Source: Zeugodacus cucurbitae
Taxonomy: Eukaryota > Arthropoda > Insecta > Diptera > Tephritidae
Assembly: GCF_028554725.1 (NCBI RefSeq)
Contig: NC_071671.1
Location: 55,570,501 to 55,634,500 of the forward strand
Direction: 5' to 3'
Length of the DNA: 64,000 bases
Positions 49,401-60,223 of this stretch are shown piece by piece. Position 1 is the first letter of the stretch, and each line of letters starts with the position of its first letter. Under the pieces are notes generated by a model. The model was given only the letters and a program-made list of their open reading frames with translations. It was not told the origin of the DNA and searched no databases. The position numbers were made by a program, and so were the translations under genes.

Positions 49401-51546
49401 TAGGTTTCTGTGACGTATCAAAGTTAAAATTTTATTATGCAACTATTTCCGCTATTGACAGATAATTAATAATGAAGCTCCTTGGCGACGCTTAAACAGT
49501 TCCTTATTCATCTTCAATTATAATACATTTTAAATTTTAGGTGAATTATTTCACTTTATCTCAGATTTCAATTAAAAAATCTGAATTTTTCGGATTGATG
49601 TTGAACGCAGCTCAAATTTTTTGTAGTCCACTCCTTTTGCAATAACATAGACAATGCGGAACCACTTTCTCAATACTTCTAGAACGAATAAAGGATTTAT
49701 TTATTGAAAATATAGTCTTCGCTTTATGATTATCACAGTTTTTGATTACTTTCATACATTTAATATGAAGGATGGGATGGTGGACATGGCGTATGAGTCA
49801 CTTTCTGCATTAAAATGTGAACCAATATTAATATCAATATTTCTGACTTAATAATGAAGTTCGAATCATTATCTTATTTAATAATATTACAATACAAATA
49901 TTCAATTTAATTTTTTTTTTAATTTTGTATGGAATAAAATTTTTTATTGATAAAAATCCATAATAAATTAAATAATAAACCAAATTAGAAATTCAAAAAA
50001 CCACAGATGCGTCCTTCAAATTTATTTATTTTTTCTTAAATACAATAGTTTTTTATTTGCCATATAAGAACTAACTAAATTGTAGATAACTACTCAAATG
50101 TCTTCATTTAAACTAACGGTTTAAGCGACACTTAAAGTTATTTATCTTAATCTTACTTCAACAAATTAAATATTATAACTAACAATAGGAGGTATTTACT
50201 CAAAAAATAAATACAATTATTTATTTGAGTACACTAAACTAAATAATATGATATCAAAGCACGCCTTATTCTCTTACGAGTACGAGTATGTATGAACATG
50301 ACACATGTGTAATTCTACTCAATAACAATTACACGTACGCGCTCAGTAAACAGTTTTGCGCTTCAAAAGTTTATTTACCTGTGCTAGCAAATAGTTCAGA
50401 AATATGTCAATACTGTTAGACTTTCTTAATCTGCTTACTTAGATACTTGTTTGTCATGCAATCGCATAACTATCTAGTATGTTCGAAATGTTTTCGTATT
50501 TCCAGTTTAAATTGTTGCATGTCTCACTTTCCACCAGCTCAACGCCGGCATTATCTTTTGTACTCTGTTGTACTCATATATCATTACTTCTTCATTACCT
50601 CAACTACTCTTTGCTCTCTTCCATTTCTTTCGAATTTCTTGCATGTTTTATGCTCGACATGTTTAGAAAGCTAAACAACACGAAAACAGAAAGTAAACGC
50701 AAGTTGAAACAAAAGCAACAACAACAACAACATTAATAATAATAAACAATTTAACTGAATTGGCAAGTGAATGAACTCCACACACACACGTCAATACGCC
50801 AAGAAAGCGGTCGTAATAACAGCAATAATAACAATTAAGTCGTTGTCATTTCCGTAATATTTCTTAATGGTTGGAATTAAAAATCAATGACCCAGTAATC
50901 TGTTGCCATTTAAGGTGTTCGATAAACGACTTTTGCCGCTTTTTATTAGTGCTATGTGTTAGAAAAGTGGAAGAATGTGAGCTGATTTCGCGCATTTACG
51001 AGTATTTGCTGAGTTGCTGAATGAACTCGTTAGTATTGAAGAATTGATGTACCGCTAAGTATTAAACTGTATTGTAGACAATCATTCCGAGACCTATCAT
51101 TTTTGTTGATATAAATGTGATTTATTCAATGTATATTTCATTACAGTTAGAAAATCCGTTGAAGTTACAGGGCTAACAATTAGTCAGTTTAAAGTGTGTA
51201 GTACCTAAAACCTAAAGCTATTGATCCAAAGAGGGGTTATAGATATAAAAAAAATATATTTTTATGCTAAAATGCGGAAATTTGTAACATCACTTAATAA
51301 CCACGTCCACCTTCCATATATCGGTATTTCATGAATCTCAACGCGCAAGAACTACCAATAGATTTTAATATTAGAAGAAGATAATTTAAAGAAAATTTTA
51401 AGAAACTTGAAATTCTAAGTGTATTAATTCTTACTATTAGATTTTACCTAATATCTTTCAAACTCTTGAAATAATTACTACAAACAATACAGTTTGAAAA
51501 TCGAATTACGACCACGCCTATTTGCCATTAAAATGCAGACGAACTT
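49401..51546. other. AT-rich spacer
   Basis: Mixed sequence with CAACAACAACAACA near 50718-50731. Overlapping plus-strand frames at 50447-50736 look like chance in a CT-rich stretch. No gene is supported. Confidence 0.35.
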
Positions 51547-51690
51547 CCAAAATTCGAACTTCTATAACTCGAGGTTCTCCATAACTCGAACTCTTGAATT
51601 GGCAAAAGAAGTAAAATATCATACAAATTTCCGTTCATAACTCGAAGTTTTTTTTTTTTGGATTATGGTGATTAAAGTAAGGGAAGTTCA
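51547..51690 (+). mobile_element. pogo-like miniature element, copy 2, internally deleted
   Basis: It keeps TTCGAACTTCTATAACTCG, TCCATAACTCGAACTCTTGA and ATTGGCAAAAGAAG at the left, matching 13488 onward. At the right it keeps CATAACTCGAAG, GGATTATGGTGATT and a degraded GGGAAGTTCAG end. The middle part holding the transposase remnant in copies 1 and 3 is gone, leaving about 144 bp. Confidence 0.65.
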
Positions 51691-51733
51691 GAAGTTCATT
51701 AGATAACCCAACCAATTATTAACTAAGCATTAA

Positions 51734-52468
51734 GGCAGTAGTCTGCTTTAGAAGCCGAAAAAAAGCGTTTTTTTAGCATTTTTTTTTTTTTTTTTGAAAG
51801 GGAAGGAAATGATTGCGGTAAACAGAATTTTAAGACGATAGTGTACTATATTTAAGGCTTAAAAAACAATATTTTTTATTAAAAAATATTGAAATTTTTT
51901 CAAAGTTGTAAGTTTTTTTCTGGGGCGCCTGGAGTCTGCACTTGTAAATCGATGCCGGTGATGGAGGTCGTGCTATGCATCTGAAAGTCGAACCAATTTT
52001 TTTTTACTTTTTATAAGTTTTTTTTCTTTATGAACTAAAAAAGAAGAAGTTATAAAATTCCAAATTTTTTCGAAGTTTGGAAGAAAAATTCACTTTTTTA
52101 AGAAAAAAAAATTGACTTTAAGTTGCAAAACAAGTAGTTTACATAATACTTTTGTCCAACATTTTTAGTTAAAATAGAAGATAATTTAATACTGAAGCTA
52201 GATCACTTTGGTTTTTTTCGATCGGACATACATATATTCTTTTTGCTATCGCCGGCACCGTTTTCTAACACTTGTGAAAATGAAAACTCGAGAAAACGCG
52301 CTTTAAAGGTCTGCCTGAGCATTCGCACCTGCTCGACGACCACTAAAACTGCTCTAGTTTCGAAAATATGTCGAATTGGCCTCTGGAATTTTAAAGACAT
52401 ATTCGTGGATAGTTTTGGAAGAAATTTAAACAAAACAAAAAAATCGATTTTTTGAAGCCTGTAAAGCG
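51734..52468 (+). mobile_element. TTAA-flanked element, copy 1
   Basis: It begins TTAA (51730-51733), then GGCAGTAGTCTGCTTTAGAA, and is an inverted partner of 59584-60219. Shared internal blocks include GAAATGATTGCGGTAAACAG, TTAAGACGATAGTGTACTAT, CTGGAGTCTGCACTTGTAAA and TCGATGCCGGTGATGGAGG. The right end decays at GAAGCCTGTAAAGCGG without the final CTGCC. TTAA next to the end resembles piggyBac-type target use. The 106-residue minus frame inside is not conserved as coding and is not believed. Confidence 0.65.
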
Positions 52469-53904
52469 GAATCAAATAAAGTTTCGAAATCAGTTCAAAA
52501 CTTCTCCTAACTTTTATTCTCATCGGGGTTTGCTCTCTCTCCTGAGTTTGCTTAGACGAGTATCTTCAACTATCTTTGGTACAGATGATTCTTGCAGTTA
52601 GATAAAATATCGGGTTGTCTTCGCATAAAATATATTTTTGTGCCACAAAAGACACTTTTAACGGAACTTACTGCTATAGAATAGCTTGATTGCGCTATCG
52701 GTTCTATGTCTTTGATCCTTATCATAGTTTGTCTGTCGTTTTGACAAAATTTAAAAGTTTTCTGTCCAATATTTTGTCCTTACCTTGAAACCATTTCTTG
52801 TACCTTTACTTTTAACTGCGTATTTTTTCATTCTGAGAACCTAGGCTATTATCTCACGCTAAAAAATTATTCCATTACTCAAATCATCAAATTACTCGTA
52901 CAATGAAACTCCTCAGTTAGTTAATTGGTTGTAAACACATATTTTATATGAGCAATTTCTCAGCTGATGATGTAACACTCTAGTGTATTACTACACTGGC
53001 GAGTTGTTAATTATAGTTCTCAAAACAAGAATTTTATAATTTTTGGAAATTTTTAGAAATTACTTTCCATTAGTAAATGCAACAGACCTAAACACAAACA
53101 AATAACTGTTGTATACTATATAACTAGCGACACGCGAGCCGCCACCAAAGTGCCTCACAATTAGATCATAGCGACACCTACCCAAGTAGGTATGACTAAA
53201 CCTATAAATGGCAAGCCAATGAATGATAGACTGTATGGTTTCCTTTTGTTGTTGTTTTTTGCTTCTGTTTGTCGGCGAAAACTTTATGACCACTGCAGTG
53301 AGGTCGTTAAAGAGTTACAACGTAATTGAAGCAGGTTTAAATTTGCTTACATGTGGTGAAAATAATAAATAAACAAGGGCAACAAATATAACACGGCAGG
53401 TGGGTCATTGAAAATAAACTGTAATGAAAGTGACATTGGCAAAGGGTGATTTGCAAATTTAAATAAATTCTTAATGCTCACATTTGCATAAATGGTGTAT
53501 AATTATAGCAAGTTGCGAAACAAGGCAAATTAAATACATGCAAGTCAGTTTTTGAGCCAAAAATGTTAAGACACTGCAGTGAAATAGTATTTTTAGGCTT
53601 GTCATTGTCTTTTGCGAAGCATTTATTATTGAACATAGTAGCACTTCTAAAACTCTTGGGAGGATTTTTATGTACATATATTCCATATAGAAACAGTGGT
53701 CTTTACAACTTAGATGAACCAGGAAACGTTTAAACTGTAACCTTGCATGGTTCATAAATAATTTCTAGAAACAAAGGTCATAAGAATACAAGTCTTGAAG
53801 AAAAAATTGTATTCACAGGGGTTCTCCTGCTCGATATTGTCTATTATGATTTCCTGTATAAGAACAGGAGATTTTTTATAGCAATAATAACATACTTACA
53901 TTTA
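52469..53904. other. AT-rich spacer
   Basis: No gene or boundary recognised. Short minus-strand frames at 53060-53293 and 53471-53755 have no supporting features. Confidence 0.35.
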
Positions 53905-54434
53905 AAGGATTTTTCTATAACAATCCTAAAATTTATTTTAAATACAGCAAACACGGTTTGGGATATCAATGACATTATTTATTCCTGAGAAATAAAATTC
54001 GATGTCATTATGTATGGAACTAGATATCTTTTGCATGGCCACCACGGCCACGCTTACATATGATATTCGCTGTGTGACTAGTGGCGCCGTCCGGTTGGAA
54101 CCACATATTGTCCAAGTTCATATCATCCCATTCGGGCCAAAAATATTCGGTTATCCTTGAGCGGTAGCGATTCCCATTAACGTGCCAGTCTTGATCATCA
54201 CGGAAGAAGTACGACCCAATGACGCTGCCGGCCCACAAACTGCAACAAACCGTATTTTTTCGGTATGCAATGGTGACTCTTGAGTACTGACTGACCAATA
54301 ACGCATATTTTGCTTATTAACGAAGCCATTTAGCTAGAAATGAGCCTCATCGCTCTTGAAGTTGAGGCAATTAACTCTGAATTTCGGTAGTAAATTTTAA
54401 TAATTTCGACTCGTTGTTGGATACGTTGTCCTCC
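53905..54434 (-). pseudogene. Dead DD41D transposon, family 2, copy 3
   Basis: It begins after TA with AAGGATTTTTCTATAACAAT, the degraded family end. Minus-strand pieces read GSVIGSYFFRDDQDWHVNGN, RITEYFWPEWDDMNLDNMW and QPDGATSHTANI, the second catalytic box with Gln-Pro-Asp in place of Gln-Gln-Asp. This runs straight into a C-terminal KRGRGGHAKDI, so the region with the third catalytic Asp is deleted. At the other end the match stops near 54434 (TTGTTGGATACGTTG), so the 5' end with the start codon is also missing. Confidence 0.72.
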
Positions 54435-54729
54435 AGATACTTAAATTAGTTTTTTAGTCTTTTGTCAGTGAGCATTTCTTCTTTTTATGACAAGGAGCTT
54501 TCAATAGTACTTTCTAACCTTTTCTTAGATGAGCACTGTTATTATGTTCTAGCCTTATATTATGAGTTTGTATGATGAAATGTTCCTAGTAACGGTATTC
54601 AGCTTTTTCTGAACCATTTCGAGACAATTTCTCTGTCAGTTGAGGCTCTTATTAGTAGCAATCGATTCGTAATAAAATTAATTAGCTCATTATGATCTCT
54701 AAATACTTCTTAACAAAACGATTATTTTA
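54435..54729. other. Short spacer
   Basis: AT-rich sequence downstream of the small minus-strand frame, no feature seen. Confidence 0.35.
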
Positions 54730-54948
54730 TTACAAAAACTTCGAAATGTTGGTTCGTATGTTTCTTCGTTTCAATGAATGACTTTCATCATAAAAATTCT
54801 GTAATACCATAATACGATCCTTGCCTAATGAGTTAAGATGCCTATTGTCAGCTTCACAGCACTTAGGAAGATATGTTCTCATCATCAGATCATTTTCCAT
54901 CCGTAAAACATTTATCAACCTTTGAGAACGTTCCTTCAGAGGCACCAT
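54730..54948 (-). CDS. Candidate small gene, 72 residues
   Basis: A complete ATG-to-TAA frame on the minus strand, with an in-frame stop upstream and a usable start context (AACTATGG). The product is basic and charged, with no membrane segment: VPLKERSQRLINVLRMENDL near the start, YLPKCCEADNRHLNSLGKDR in the middle, and SLKRRNIRTNISKF at the end. An AATAAA begins within the stop codon, so a 3' end could follow at once. It faces the 72-residue plus-strand frame at 55211 across 262 bp, a head-to-head layout that could share a promoter. I recognise no family. The composition argues for coding, but chance, an exon of a larger gene, or a retrocopy remnant are possible. Confidence 0.38.
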   Translation of the reverse strand: MVPLKERSQRLINVLRMENDLMMRTYLPKCCEADNRHLNSLGKDRIMVLQNFYDESHSLKRRNIRTNISKFL

Positions 54949-55210
54949 AGTTTGTAACTGAATTTTGTTGGTTTAGTCAAAATGTATGAATAAGTAAACC
55001 TAAACACTTCTTTATATTAATATTTCACAATATTTACAACACTTTCGAACATTACGAAACTTCAAATATATTTCAATTATATATTTTGAAATTTTAAAAG
55101 TCTTAATGAAAACATATTAAAGATTTCGAAACACGTGTGCCCATATTTAAGTTTATTGTCTTTTATTAATTTAGTGAAATAACTTTAATAGTAAATACAT
55201 ACATGTACAT
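54949..55210. promoter_or_regulatory. Possible shared divergent promoter
   Basis: 262 AT-rich bases between two divergent starts. It includes a CACGTG-type core (ACACGTGTG) at about 55132 and several TATATTT-like words (55065-55090) usable in either direction. The promoter role is inferred only from the arrangement. Confidence 0.25.
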
Positions 55211-55429
55211 ATGGAAAAGGAGCGTGAGACACGTTCTAGCCAATCTGTGCGCACTACCCCGGATTATAATAGCTTTTACTATCCTTCGCCGAATTATAAA
55301 CGACGCAGTTCAAGATCCGCTTCAAGATCACGTGAAGGCAGTGTACCAAGAAGATCTAATCCGCCTAAAAAATCGGCAAGTAATAGTTCTGATCATCAAC
55401 ACAAACATTTCAAACCTTCCTCAAAGTAA
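55211..55429 (+). CDS. Candidate small gene, 72 residues, RS-rich
   Basis: A complete ATG-to-TAA frame with ACATATGG start context and an in-frame TGA upstream. The product is strongly hydrophilic: MEKERETRSSQSVRTTPDYN, then YYPSPNYKRRSSRSASRSRE, then VPRRSNPPKKSASNSSD and a His/Lys-rich end. Arg-Ser dipeptides and Lys/Arg clusters suggest a nuclear or nucleic-acid-binding, possibly phosphorylated, disordered protein. Protamine-like and RS-type small proteins have such composition, but no family is recognised. The overlapping 78-residue frame at 55203-55439 is less protein-like. It is paired head to head with 54730-54948. It may be a single-exon gene, one exon of a longer gene, or a fragment. 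Confidence 0.42.
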   Translation: MEKERETRSSQSVRTTPDYNSFYYPSPNYKRRSSRSASRSREGSVPRRSNPPKKSASNSSDHQHKHFKPSSK

Positions 55430-56013
55430 CCATAAGTGACTTTGAAGATTTTTATATAGTATATAACCAAACACTAAAAATCAAATGAAGCAAAAAATAC
55501 AGAACTGCTTTTCAATAACAGCTTTTTGGCCGGAAGTTACAAACAGTGGAATACAGTTTCCGTTAACTTGAAAATATGCTAATCACTTCCTTCACAAAAC
55601 AGGCAACAGCTTTTTCGGACACGCCACGAAATTCTTGAGTTGTTCTTCATTCAAAGCAACAAAAGTTCATATAAACCTCGTCTAACCTTAGTTAGAAGCG
55701 CGGCATGCCCTTGACTTACCGCCTTGTAAATGCAAACGGCAGATAGCAAACACTTTAATTTATAACTAAAATGAAATATGAGCAATTCAACTGAGGTCCT
55801 TTAAAAGTTGTGCACTCATGCAACATTTGCAAAATGTGTGGTCAGCAGTCAGAGACATTGTGTGCGGCCGCTTTTATTATGCAAAAACTCTTCAATTGTA
55901 CTATGTAATGAAATATTGATTCAATTGGGTGTGTTTCGTAGGGTGGTTCGAAAACAAATACAGCAAATTTAAATAATAACCGAGTGGTCTATTAGAGAGG
56001 TAGCAGAGAGTCT
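55430..56013. other. Spacer
   Basis: No feature recognised, and no clear AATAAA close behind the stop at 55429. Confidence 0.35.
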
Positions 56014-56119
56014 TTGAAGATAAATGTAGATTTTGTTTTGTATGGTAAATCGAACTTAATAAGCGGTTTAATCGAGCAGAGGTCGGTTAATTGATCAATT
56101 AGCTCCTGTCTAAAAATGC
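56014..56119 (+). mobile_element. TA-type MITE, copy 4, fragment
   Basis: It matches the last quarter of the 42771-43166 copy, with ATAAATGTAGATTTTGTTTT, then TCGAACTTAATAAGCGGTTT and the end TTGATCAATTAGCTCCTGTC followed by TAAAAATGC. The left part is absent, so it is truncated by about 290 bp. Confidence 0.7.
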
Positions 56120-57589
56120 AATAAGGTACTAAAAGACAATAGTTCACGGAAGAAACTGAAGATCATCCTATCGGACACTAAACTCAAATGTGTATGGAAA
56201 ATGGTTTGAGTAGTTGTACTGACCAGAAAGATTATAATAATGATTTGTGATAGTCCAGGCTTGCTTTTAGATCGATGAACAACATTTTTTTCTTCGGAAA
56301 CTTATTATTAAGTTTTTCCCATACCGTTAATATTATAAAGATCGATTATTTTATAGTTATCGATAGTATTACAGCTCATTTATCGATCAATAAACAATAC
56401 GATCAAAGATCTATAGCCGGTTGCTCAAGAAGGCTTTTGGGTAGTTTGAGTAACATATCAGTTAATTTTTTATCTAATATTAATTTTATATTTTTTGAGA
56501 AATTGTCTCTGATCCTGTATTTATTTCTTGTTTTTAGAAGCAACCCTTCCCATTTCTTTCAAAATCCTTTTTGCTGTGGCATGACCTTTTTTTCAGCACT
56601 TAAAGACACGCCTTTGTCCTATTTTGCTTAGCAATGCCTACTTTCATATCCATAACTTATTACTATAACCCTTATCCTTCTTTATGAATATAGTGGCAAT
56701 TGGATAATGAAAGGTGTGGACTAGTGCCACGCAAGTATCAGAAGACCTACGTACGTACATCTATATATGGTATATATAAGCATAATTACTAGTATGCAGC
56801 CTGACTTATTTCACTTTGACATGAAAAGGTGCGTAAAGCCGGAAATGGACATTTTGTATGAAGCAGGTGGAAAATAAAATGTGATTTGCATAACATACCA
56901 TAACATATCTACATATACCACATATGTACATATAGAATTACACGAATAAGTTAGAAGTTATTGTCATGTTTAGGTATGATCGAATATAATCTCTTCATTG
57001 AGGGTCATACTAGTACTTCTTTTTGTTAACCAAGTTTCAGGTAAATAAATTTTAAATAAATTATATACACATTTTAAGTTCATTATCAACTGTGTAGTAC
57101 TATGTAAGGATATTAGTACCCTTTCTTCCCTTGAAAGCACGTGCCTTACTACATTCATACACTCAGCTGATTGACATGTTTGTATTCCACGTTTATGGAC
57201 TTCACACACGCTATCCATTTTGTTTTGCTTTTCCTTCATAGGATCCGTAAAGTTTACAACGCCTTATAATATTTGCGAAATGTGAAAGTGTGTTAACCAT
57301 AATATATTAGTGAGATATTTCTGACATTTTAATGGTGTCGCTAAAAATAACGCTACTCACAGTATTTCACCTGAGTAAAAAGTGTAGAAAGTCATTTTAT
57401 ATATTTTTGTATTAGGACATTTTGATTGTGAAGAAAATGTAATCTCCTAGAATTTTATTATGATCTCAGTTTTGGTTCTAAAACAACATTCACTTCTTAT
57501 AATCTCATATTCAACGAATTGATTCAAGAGATCCAGTGGTCTTTGCCTAAAAGATATTGATAAATCTGTGAATATTTAATGTATCATAT
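56120..57589. other. AT-rich spacer
   Basis: No supported gene. The 118-residue frame at 56275-56631 is Phe/Ile/Ser-rich, as expected from AT-rich chance sequence. Confidence 0.35.
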
Positions 57590-58060
57590 TAGGTTAGGTT
57601 AATGGGTAGATCTCCGCAGATGCAGAGAATCTCACTTGAGACAGTTTCGACTGTCCATTGTGACACCCGGAAAACTTCTAACGAATCGCTAAGACCCTTA
57701 AGATGCGGCAAAGAGCTTGGACTCTATAATAACGTTCTTAAATCGGCTAATTTCAGTCACATCGCTGGGTTCGCCGAAGATATGCCTACCGATTCCTCTT
57801 CGCCTTCCTCCAAACAGCTTTTGCAACTAGCGTCTGACTTGACCCCTAGCCTCACCGTGTGTGTGCCTATTGGAGAATGCCCAGTAAGCACTACAATGAT
57901 TGCGGAGAGATGAGCCTTCTGAGCGACAGTAGCTGCAAAGACCGTTTTCGATCCACTGTGGGCCAGAAAGACCTCGTTAATACGCAGGTGCTGGTTGTCC
58001 TCCAGCATGTATCATATTGTTTTTATAAAATTTGGGATTTCGCTGTCAGCCTCTCTCAGG
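57590..58060 (-). mobile_element. 5'-truncated non-LTR retrotransposon tail
   Basis: The minus strand reads in one frame through LSAIIVVLTGHSPIGTHTVR, then LGVKSDASCKSCLEEGEEES. This is the region after the RNase H domain of Jockey/I-type retrotransposons, where VLTGHCPIGTH and CR.C..E.EE motifs recur. A degraded frame follows, then a 3' UTR-like end TTAACCTAACC at about 57590-57600. Only the final ~450 bases are present, the usual result of truncated target-primed insertion. The plus-strand 103-residue frame at 57602-57913 is its shadow. Confidence 0.65.
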
Positions 58061-59172
58061 TGAAAAGGTAGCCTTCCAATTTCTATTTCTTCCGTAAAGA
58101 ATTTTTTATTTCAGAAAATCAATCGCCCTTCAGTCAATTGACAATTTTTAGATTCAACCATTTGTTAGATAATATCGAAAATATCATACGTTTTTCAGTT
58201 ATAATATATTTATAGCCACAAAATTCTTGACCAGTAAACTTATCTTTCATATATTTGTTTAATTTTTTAAACAGAAGCACTTAAAATAACTAAATTGATT
58301 TTATCTCCAAAAACATGGTAATTATATCACACTATATTAGCATATTCCAAACGTTTTATAGAAAATACGTGAGTAAACATAAACCCATTAACATCTGCTT
58401 ACGTCCATCACAGAAATAAAATTTAAAATATTCAAATTCTTCGCAATTTTTCGCAATCAACTTATCTAAAACACAATCTAAAAAAGCCCCTTTATAAGTA
58501 CACCCAGAAATACGTGGTTAATATTATGATTGACAGAACGTAATCAACGAAATCTCAAGTGGAACTTTAAATACCAAACAAACTGACGATAAACTACGTA
58601 GTCCAACAACAGTAAGAAACAACTTCTCTAAAGTTGTGAAAACCAACGAGATCTTGTTTATGGAAACAAAAGAACAGCATTTGATGTGCCACACTGATAA
58701 CCGGCTAATAAGTTGTCGTCAAAACAATTAAACATAATTATAAAAACACAAAAATTAATTACGACACTCTTTCACTGTCGTTTGATAAATGAAATCGCAT
58801 AAATCCAAACGTAAAGAAATTCGGGTTAAAGCAAAGGTGTCAATGGCAATAAACAATAGAATGAAGAATGACAAAAAAAGGAGATGATAAATTTTTAATT
58901 TGTTGTTGTAATAATATATGTTGTTACATTTTGATGAATTATAGTTGTAACTTATTACGTTTTAATTTAGTGTCACATTGTTAAATATTGAATTTCAAAT
59001 GGGAATTTCTTTGAATTCTACCACCCGCTAAAGCTCTTTAGCAACACAATACATAATTAGGTAGGAAAATATTGAATTTGTATTATTTAACTGTTGATTT
59101 TTGGCTTAAATAGAATTAATCGTTTTTTGTACCGCCAGAATTGTATTTAGTGCTTTCGGCATCAGCCCTTAC
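58061..59172. other. AT-rich spacer
   Basis: No gene recognised. Confidence 0.35.
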
Positions 59173-59318
59173 TTAGCTTCAACCAAATATCCTTGCGTAA
59201 TTTGCATAACAGCAAAGACCAACACGCGCCTTAGGCTATGCGCGTAGTACACCAGCGAGTCAGAAGAGTATGAATTATGTATAATTAACTCAATTTGAAG
59301 ACCTGAGGTTGGTTCCTT
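59173..59318 (-). CDS. Candidate internal exon, unknown gene
   Basis: On the minus strand a good acceptor (TTTTTATATTTTATTCAG, AG at 59320-59319) is followed by 146 open bases. They read KEPTSGLQIELIIHNSYSSD and LVYYAHSLRRVLVFAVMQIT, then QGYLVEA, and end at AA|GTAAGG (donor GT at 59172-59171). Codons here are GC-richer than the surroundings. No family is recognised and no partner exons were found, so this remains a weak candidate. Confidence 0.22.
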
Positions 59319-59583
59319 CTGAATAAAATATAAAAAATCTGAAATTCCACATATAATTATTAAGATGTGATTAAAGTTGGTTGAGGTAAATAAATCACAA
59401 AATTTACAATTTACCACTCGGAGGGTCCTAATTCAAATTCTGGTCAATATAAAAGCATATAATTAATAATACATTCCATTAAGAAGATAACCTTCATTCA
59501 CTAATATTGCTGATAATAATTCACCAAACCCTAATCAACAAATGATATTTATTTTCTTGACGAATCTAAGAAACCTATCTTAA

Positions 59584-60219
59584 GGCAGTCGTCTGCTTTA
59601 CAGACTTCAAAAAAAATCTTCGATGCTAGAGCAGTTTTAGTGTCCGAGCGTCGAACAGATGCGAATGCTCAGGCAGACTTTAAAACGCGTTTTCTCGAGT
59701 TTTCATTTTCACAAGTGTTAGAACACGGTGCCGGCGATAGCAAAAAGAATATATGTCCAATCGAAAAAACCAAAGTGATCTAGCTTCAGTATTAAATTAT
59801 CATCTATTTGAACTAAAAAAGTTGGACAAAAGTATTATTTTGCAACTTAGTCAATTTTTTTCTTAAAAAAGTGATTTTTTTTTTTTCAAAATTTGGAATA
59901 TTATAAATTCTTCGGTATTTTTTTAGTTCATAAAGAAAAGAAACTTATAAAAATTAAAAAAAATTAGGTTCGACTGTTTCAGATGCATCGCACGACCTCC
60001 ATCATCGGCACCGATTTACAAGTGCAGACTCCAGGCGCTCCAGAAAAATACTTAAACTTTGAAAAAATTTCAATATTTTTTAATAAAAAATATTGTTTTT
60101 TAAGCCTTAAATATAGTACACTATCGTCTTAAAATTCTGTTTACCGCAATCATTTCCTTCCCTTTCAAAAAAAAATTGCTAAAAAACGATTTTTTCGGCT
60201 TCTAAAGCAGACTACTGCC
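59584..60219 (-). mobile_element. TTAA-flanked element, copy 2, complete
   Basis: The ends are GGCAGTCGTCTGCTTTACAG and, inverted, GGCAGTAGTCTGCTTTAGAA, each next to TTAA (59580-59583 and 60220-60223). At 636 bp with TIRs of about 20 bp and no intact frame, it is a MITE. TTAA at both ends fits the 4-bp target duplication of piggyBac-type elements, although the GGCAG terminus is not the classic CCC start. It is the inverted counterpart of 51734-52468. Confidence 0.7.
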
Positions 60220-60223
60220 TTAA

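Noticed and set aside
52203..52523. 106-residue minus-strand frame
   Set aside because: Inside and past the end of the TTAA-flanked element. The related copy at 59.6-60.2 kb does not keep the frame.
56275..56631. 118-residue plus-strand frame, the second longest ATG frame in the window
   Set aside because: Phe/Ile/Ser-rich composition expected by chance in AT-rich DNA, with no domain, splice signal or conserved motif.
57602..57913. 103-residue plus-strand ATG frame
   Set aside because: The minus strand here encodes a recognisable non-LTR retrotransposon tail, so the plus frame is its complement.
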